Assembly: GCA_035412805.1 (NCBI GenBank)
Contig: DAONVO010000049.1
Location: forward strand, 1 to 16,454
Length of the DNA: 16,454 bases
Direction of reading: 5' to 3'
Source of the DNA: DTU018 sp029550685
GTDB lineage: Bacteria; Bacillota; Syntrophomonadia; Syntrophomonadales; Syntrophomonadaceae
Numbering within the stretch: the stretch's first letter is position 1; every line of letters begins with the position of its first letter. The notes under the pieces were generated by a model. The model searched no databases and had not been told where the DNA came from. It was given only the letters and a program-made list of their open reading frames with translations. Shown piece by piece: positions 14,231 to 16,454 of this stretch. Position numbers and translations under genes: made by a program.

Positions 14231-15898
14231 TCAGTAGCGGCCGCTGCGAATTATGGAGTAAACTAGAAAAAGTCCCAGAATTAATGCGGTAATAAATCCA
14301 ACTTCCACTAAGGGAATTCGGCTGAAAATATTGCTGGAACTATGATTGACCACTAATGAAGAACCTATGATTATACTGGCTAAAATGATGGCTAGGGAAA
14401 GCCGATTGGACATAATATCAATTCTGGAAGCCAGTCGCTTTAAGTTGACATGCTCCATCTTGATTTTTAAATCACCGCTAGCCAACAGTTTCATAATGGT
14501 ATCAAATTCCCGGGGGAAAGAACGTGCCAGCTCAGCATAGTCCCACGCTACATTGCGAATTACCTCTTTGGCTTGTTTGGGTGACATTCGTTGGGCCAGC
14601 ACTTTACGGCCATACGGTTCTGCCAGGTCCACCAAACTTATCTCAGGATCTAGCTTGGTAACTATGGATTCAACAGTCATTAGCATTTTACTCAGCAGAG
14701 ACAGTTCAGCAGGCAAGCGCATCTGATATTTGAAAGATATATCTATTAACTCAGCCAAAGCTTCAGCAACATTTATCTGGGACAAGGGCATACCATAATA
14801 TTTGTTCTGCAATTTACTGACATCTTTACGCAATTCATCACGATTGACAGGTTTGTTGGTAATACCAATCTCCAAAATTGAACGGGTAACTGCTTCGGTG
14901 TCGTAACGCATCATACCTATTAGCAAACCTACATATTTTTCCCGCGCCTGGTGTTCTACCCTTCCTACCTGACCGAAATCATAAAACACAATAATTTCTT
15001 CTTTCCCAATGGCAATATTGCCGGGATGAGGATCGGCATGAAATACACCATTGTGGTATACCTGTTTGAACAAAGCCTCAATTAGTCGTGAAGCTATAAG
15101 TTGCAGGTCGTATTGGGCTTCTTTTAAGCGGTCCAGATCAGATATTTTAATGCCGCCCACATATTCCATCACTAACACCCGGCGGGTAGAGTATTGCCAG
15201 TAAATCCTGGGTATACGCACTGTAGGATCATTACGGTATAGTTTGTAGAAATTGGCGGCATTTTGAGCTTCCTTATGAAAATCTAACTCATTAAGGATAG
15301 CCTCACTCAATTCATTCACTATTTCACTTACTTTATAAAGCTGGCCCCATTTAGTGCGTTTTTCTAATAGCTTAGCCAGATCCATCATTATTTCCAGGTC
15401 AGTCTCTACCTGGGACTCGATACCAGGACGCTGAACTTTGATAACCACATGTTCTCCAGATTTGAGATAGGCTTCATGAACTTGTCCCATTGATGCAGCA
15501 GCTATAGGCTCACAGTTTACACTGGCAAATATGTTCTCGAAATCCAGCCCTTCATCCTGGCAAAACTGCACTACTTCATGAAAAGGAAAAGGAGGGACCG
15601 CATCCTGCAGCTTTTCGAATTCTTCAATATAAGCAGGCGCCAGTAAATCTGGCCTGACGCTAAGCAGTTGCCCCAGTTTAACAAAAGCAGGACCTAATTC
15701 TTCGAAAGCTTGCCGCAAATGACGGGCTACATAAGGCGATCGCAAATTTGCCTTGGTTTCTGATTTAGGTCGGCCAATGTTCATCCTAAGCAGAGTAAAC
15801 CTATCAAAAATAAACCCAAAGCCATGCTTTATCAGGACATTAGCTACCTCACGATAACGGGGCAAATGACGAGCACGACTTTTACTGATATCGAACAT
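14231..15898 (-). CDS. UbiB/ABC1/ADCK atypical kinase-like protein
   Basis: A 555-aa protein of the ABC1/ADCK/UbiB family (atypical protein-kinase fold with ATP-binding/ATPase activity, linked to isoprenoid-quinone synthesis or lipid handling in aerobes; role in strict anaerobes unclear). Diagnostic motifs are all present: KLGQ of the N-terminal extension (74-77), the Ala-rich loop IAAASMGQVHEA (132-143) in place of a Gly loop, K154 (VVIKVQRP), ELDF (204-207), the catalytic loop FHADPHPGN (D289, N294) and the DFG-like YDFGQVG (D307). Two C-terminal hydrophobic segments (about 495-515 and 530-550) anchor it to the membrane. The ATG at 15898 follows CGGAGGATT. It lies 41 bases after the phasin-like gene and before the phosphatase-fold gene, as part of one operon. 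Confidence 0.92.
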   Translation of the reverse strand: MFDISKSRARHLPRYREVANVLIKHGFGFIFDRFTLLRMNIGRPKSETKANLRSPYVARHLRQAFEELGPAFVKLGQLLSVRPDLLAPAYIEEFEKLQDAVPPFPFHEVVQFCQDEGLDFENIFASVNCEPIAAASMGQVHEAYLKSGEHVVIKVQRPGIESQVETDLEIMMDLAKLLEKRTKWGQLYKVSEIVNELSEAILNELDFHKEAQNAANFYKLYRNDPTVRIPRIYWQYSTRRVLVMEYVGGIKISDLDRLKEAQYDLQLIASRLIEALFKQVYHNGVFHADPHPGNIAIGKEEIIVFYDFGQVGRVEHQAREKYVGLLIGMMRYDTEAVTRSILEIGITNKPVNRDELRKDVSKLQNKYYGMPLSQINVAEALAELIDISFKYQMRLPAELSLLSKMLMTVESIVTKLDPEISLVDLAEPYGRKVLAQRMSPKQAKEVIRNVAWDYAELARSFPREFDTIMKLLASGDLKIKMEHVNLKRLASRIDIMSNRLSLAIILASIIIGSSLVVNHSSSNIFSRIPLVEVGFITALILGLFLVYSIIRSGRY

Positions 15899-15939
15899 GA
15901 GGTAATCCTCCGTGGGTTATTCTAATGCTGACTAGTTGA

Positions 15940-16236
15940 TTAGGATTTTTCCAGCCGTTTTTCCAATTCCTCGATACGCGCTTTTAGCTCCTCTAATTCC
16001 TCCCGGGTAGCCATCGTCAGGTCCTTTTTCAGTCCTCCCATTTCTTCCTGAATAAGATTGCGCAGAGCTTTTTTCTCTTCTTCCCCTTTTTTGATCAGAT
16101 CTTCAATAACCTGTCCCGCTTCTTCCCGGCTTATTTCTCCTTTTTCCATTAGCTCATTGACCAGTTTTTCCACTCTTTCTCTGGTTACACTGAATACGCC
16201 AAGTCCGAGATAAAAAGCTTTTTCCAGCATATTCAT
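15940..16236 (-). CDS. Phasin-like coiled-coil protein (PhaF/PHA granule type)
   Basis: A 98-aa protein with a short hydrophobic N-terminal segment (MNMLEKAFYLGLGVFSVTRERV), followed by an amphipathic, very charged helix and a C-terminal heptad coiled coil (LEELKARIEELEKRLEK near 80-97). This build is typical of the short phasin/PHA synthesis regulator-like proteins found next to UbiB-type genes in Clostridia. Such proteins may coat granules or bind membrane lipids; an actual link to polyhydroxyalkanoate is unproven here. The ATG at 16236 is preceded by AAGGAGGA with a 7-base gap. It is the first gene of the phasin-ubiB-phosphatase operon. Upstream, 16237-16350 is AT-rich; TTGTAT and TATGAT with 19-base spacing might be its promoter, but this is weak. 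Confidence 0.8.
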   Translation of the reverse strand: MNMLEKAFYLGLGVFSVTRERVEKLVNELMEKGEISREEAGQVIEDLIKKGEEEKKALRNLIQEEMGGLKKDLTMATREELEELKARIEELEKRLEKS

Positions 16237-16352
16237 TAATTGATCCTCCTTTTTGTGGCTTAAATATTTTTCTTTGGTTTCATAGTATCATATGTGAGTT
16301 ATATCTTAATCATACAAGTATATGTGATGATTAGCATTCATTAATTTAAGCC

Positions 16353-16381
16353 TTGATTTCTTGCGGTACAGCCGCTATAAT
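16353..16381 (+). promoter_or_regulatory. Strong promoter for the tRNA-Lys gene
   Basis: The -35 box TTGATT (16353-16358) and the consensus -10 box TATAAT (16376-16381) are separated by 17 bases, and the tRNA begins 20 bases after the -10 box. This is the best match to a housekeeping promoter in the window and fits stable-RNA expression. Confidence 0.8.
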
Positions 16382-16401
16382 ATCAATTGCGGCAATCAGA
16401 T

Positions 16402-16454
16402 GGGCCATTAGCTCAACTAGGCAGAGCAGCTGACTCTTAATCAGAAGGTTGAAG
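16402..16454 (+). tRNA. tRNA-Lys (anticodon CTT), cut by the window end
   Basis: The 5' two thirds of a tRNA: acceptor strand GGGCCAT (16402-16408), D arm GCTC...GAGC (16411-16427), and anticodon arm with loop CTCTTAA (16434-16440) and anticodon CTT, then the variable region and the start of the T arm (GAAG). The anticodon stem has four pairs plus one G-A mismatch at its outer end. The 3' acceptor strand lies outside the window, so the acceptor stem cannot be checked. It is followed from a consensus promoter and may head a tRNA cluster. Confidence 0.85.

Noticed and set aside
1..16454. CRISPR array, prophage, transposase or toxin-antitoxin system
   Set aside because: No regularly spaced direct repeats, phage structural genes, transposase motifs or typical toxin-antitoxin pairs were seen; the only repeats are the palindromic element at 85-289 and local hairpins.

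Overview
The window looks like chromosome of an anaerobic, endospore-forming Firmicute of the class Clostridia. It carries a YyaC-type sporulation protein, a DnaD/DnaB-type primosomal protein, a T-box leader, strong AGGAGG ribosome-binding sites, a ferredoxin-dependent 2-ketoacid oxidoreductase (IorAB) and a phasin-like protein next to a UbiB/ABC1 protein. A syntrophic, Syntrophomonas-like organism would fit, but that is inference from gene content only. Almost every gene lies on the minus strand; the exceptions are one small gene (12767-13063) and a tRNA-Lys that runs off the right edge.

Layout, left to right. Positions 1-319 are non-coding: a small terminator-like hairpin, then a mobile-looking nested palindromic repeat of about 205 bp (85-289). 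Next, on the minus strand and so transcribed right to left, comes iorA-iorB (2647 to 320) with its own promoter. A six-gene block (8185 to 2771) follows: DnaD/DnaB-like primosome protein, DnaB-family helicase, a 105-aa unknown, spermidine synthase speE, hisC and yyaC. The last five of these are tightly spaced or overlapping. A 13-bp hairpin separates the first gene from the rest. Then comes a pair (10541 to 8429) made of a 158-aa unknown and a beta-CASP metallo-beta-lactamase RNase; a 12-bp hairpin covers the ribosome-binding site of the first gene.

The next unit (12611 to 10677) is a complete T-box leader, read here as alanine-specific (GCC specifier), controlling an Lrp/AsnC-type regulator and a class I aminotransferase. 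The arrangement matches the alaR-alaT pair of Bacillus subtilis and suggests an alanine-responsive operon with both RNA and protein control. A divergent small gene of unknown function lies to its right and overlaps, tail to tail, the end of a minus-strand operon of three genes (16236 to 12999): phasin-like coiled-coil protein, UbiB/ABC1 kinase-like membrane protein, and a membrane-anchored alkaline-phosphatase-fold protein that seems to have lost catalytic residues.

Points most worth a second look: the helicase plus loader-like gene pair placed in a metabolic operon; the degenerate phosphatase-fold protein linked to UbiB and a phasin; two hairpins that could mask ribosome-binding sites; the alanine T-box; and the nested palindrome. 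No CRISPR array, prophage, insertion sequence or rRNA was seen.
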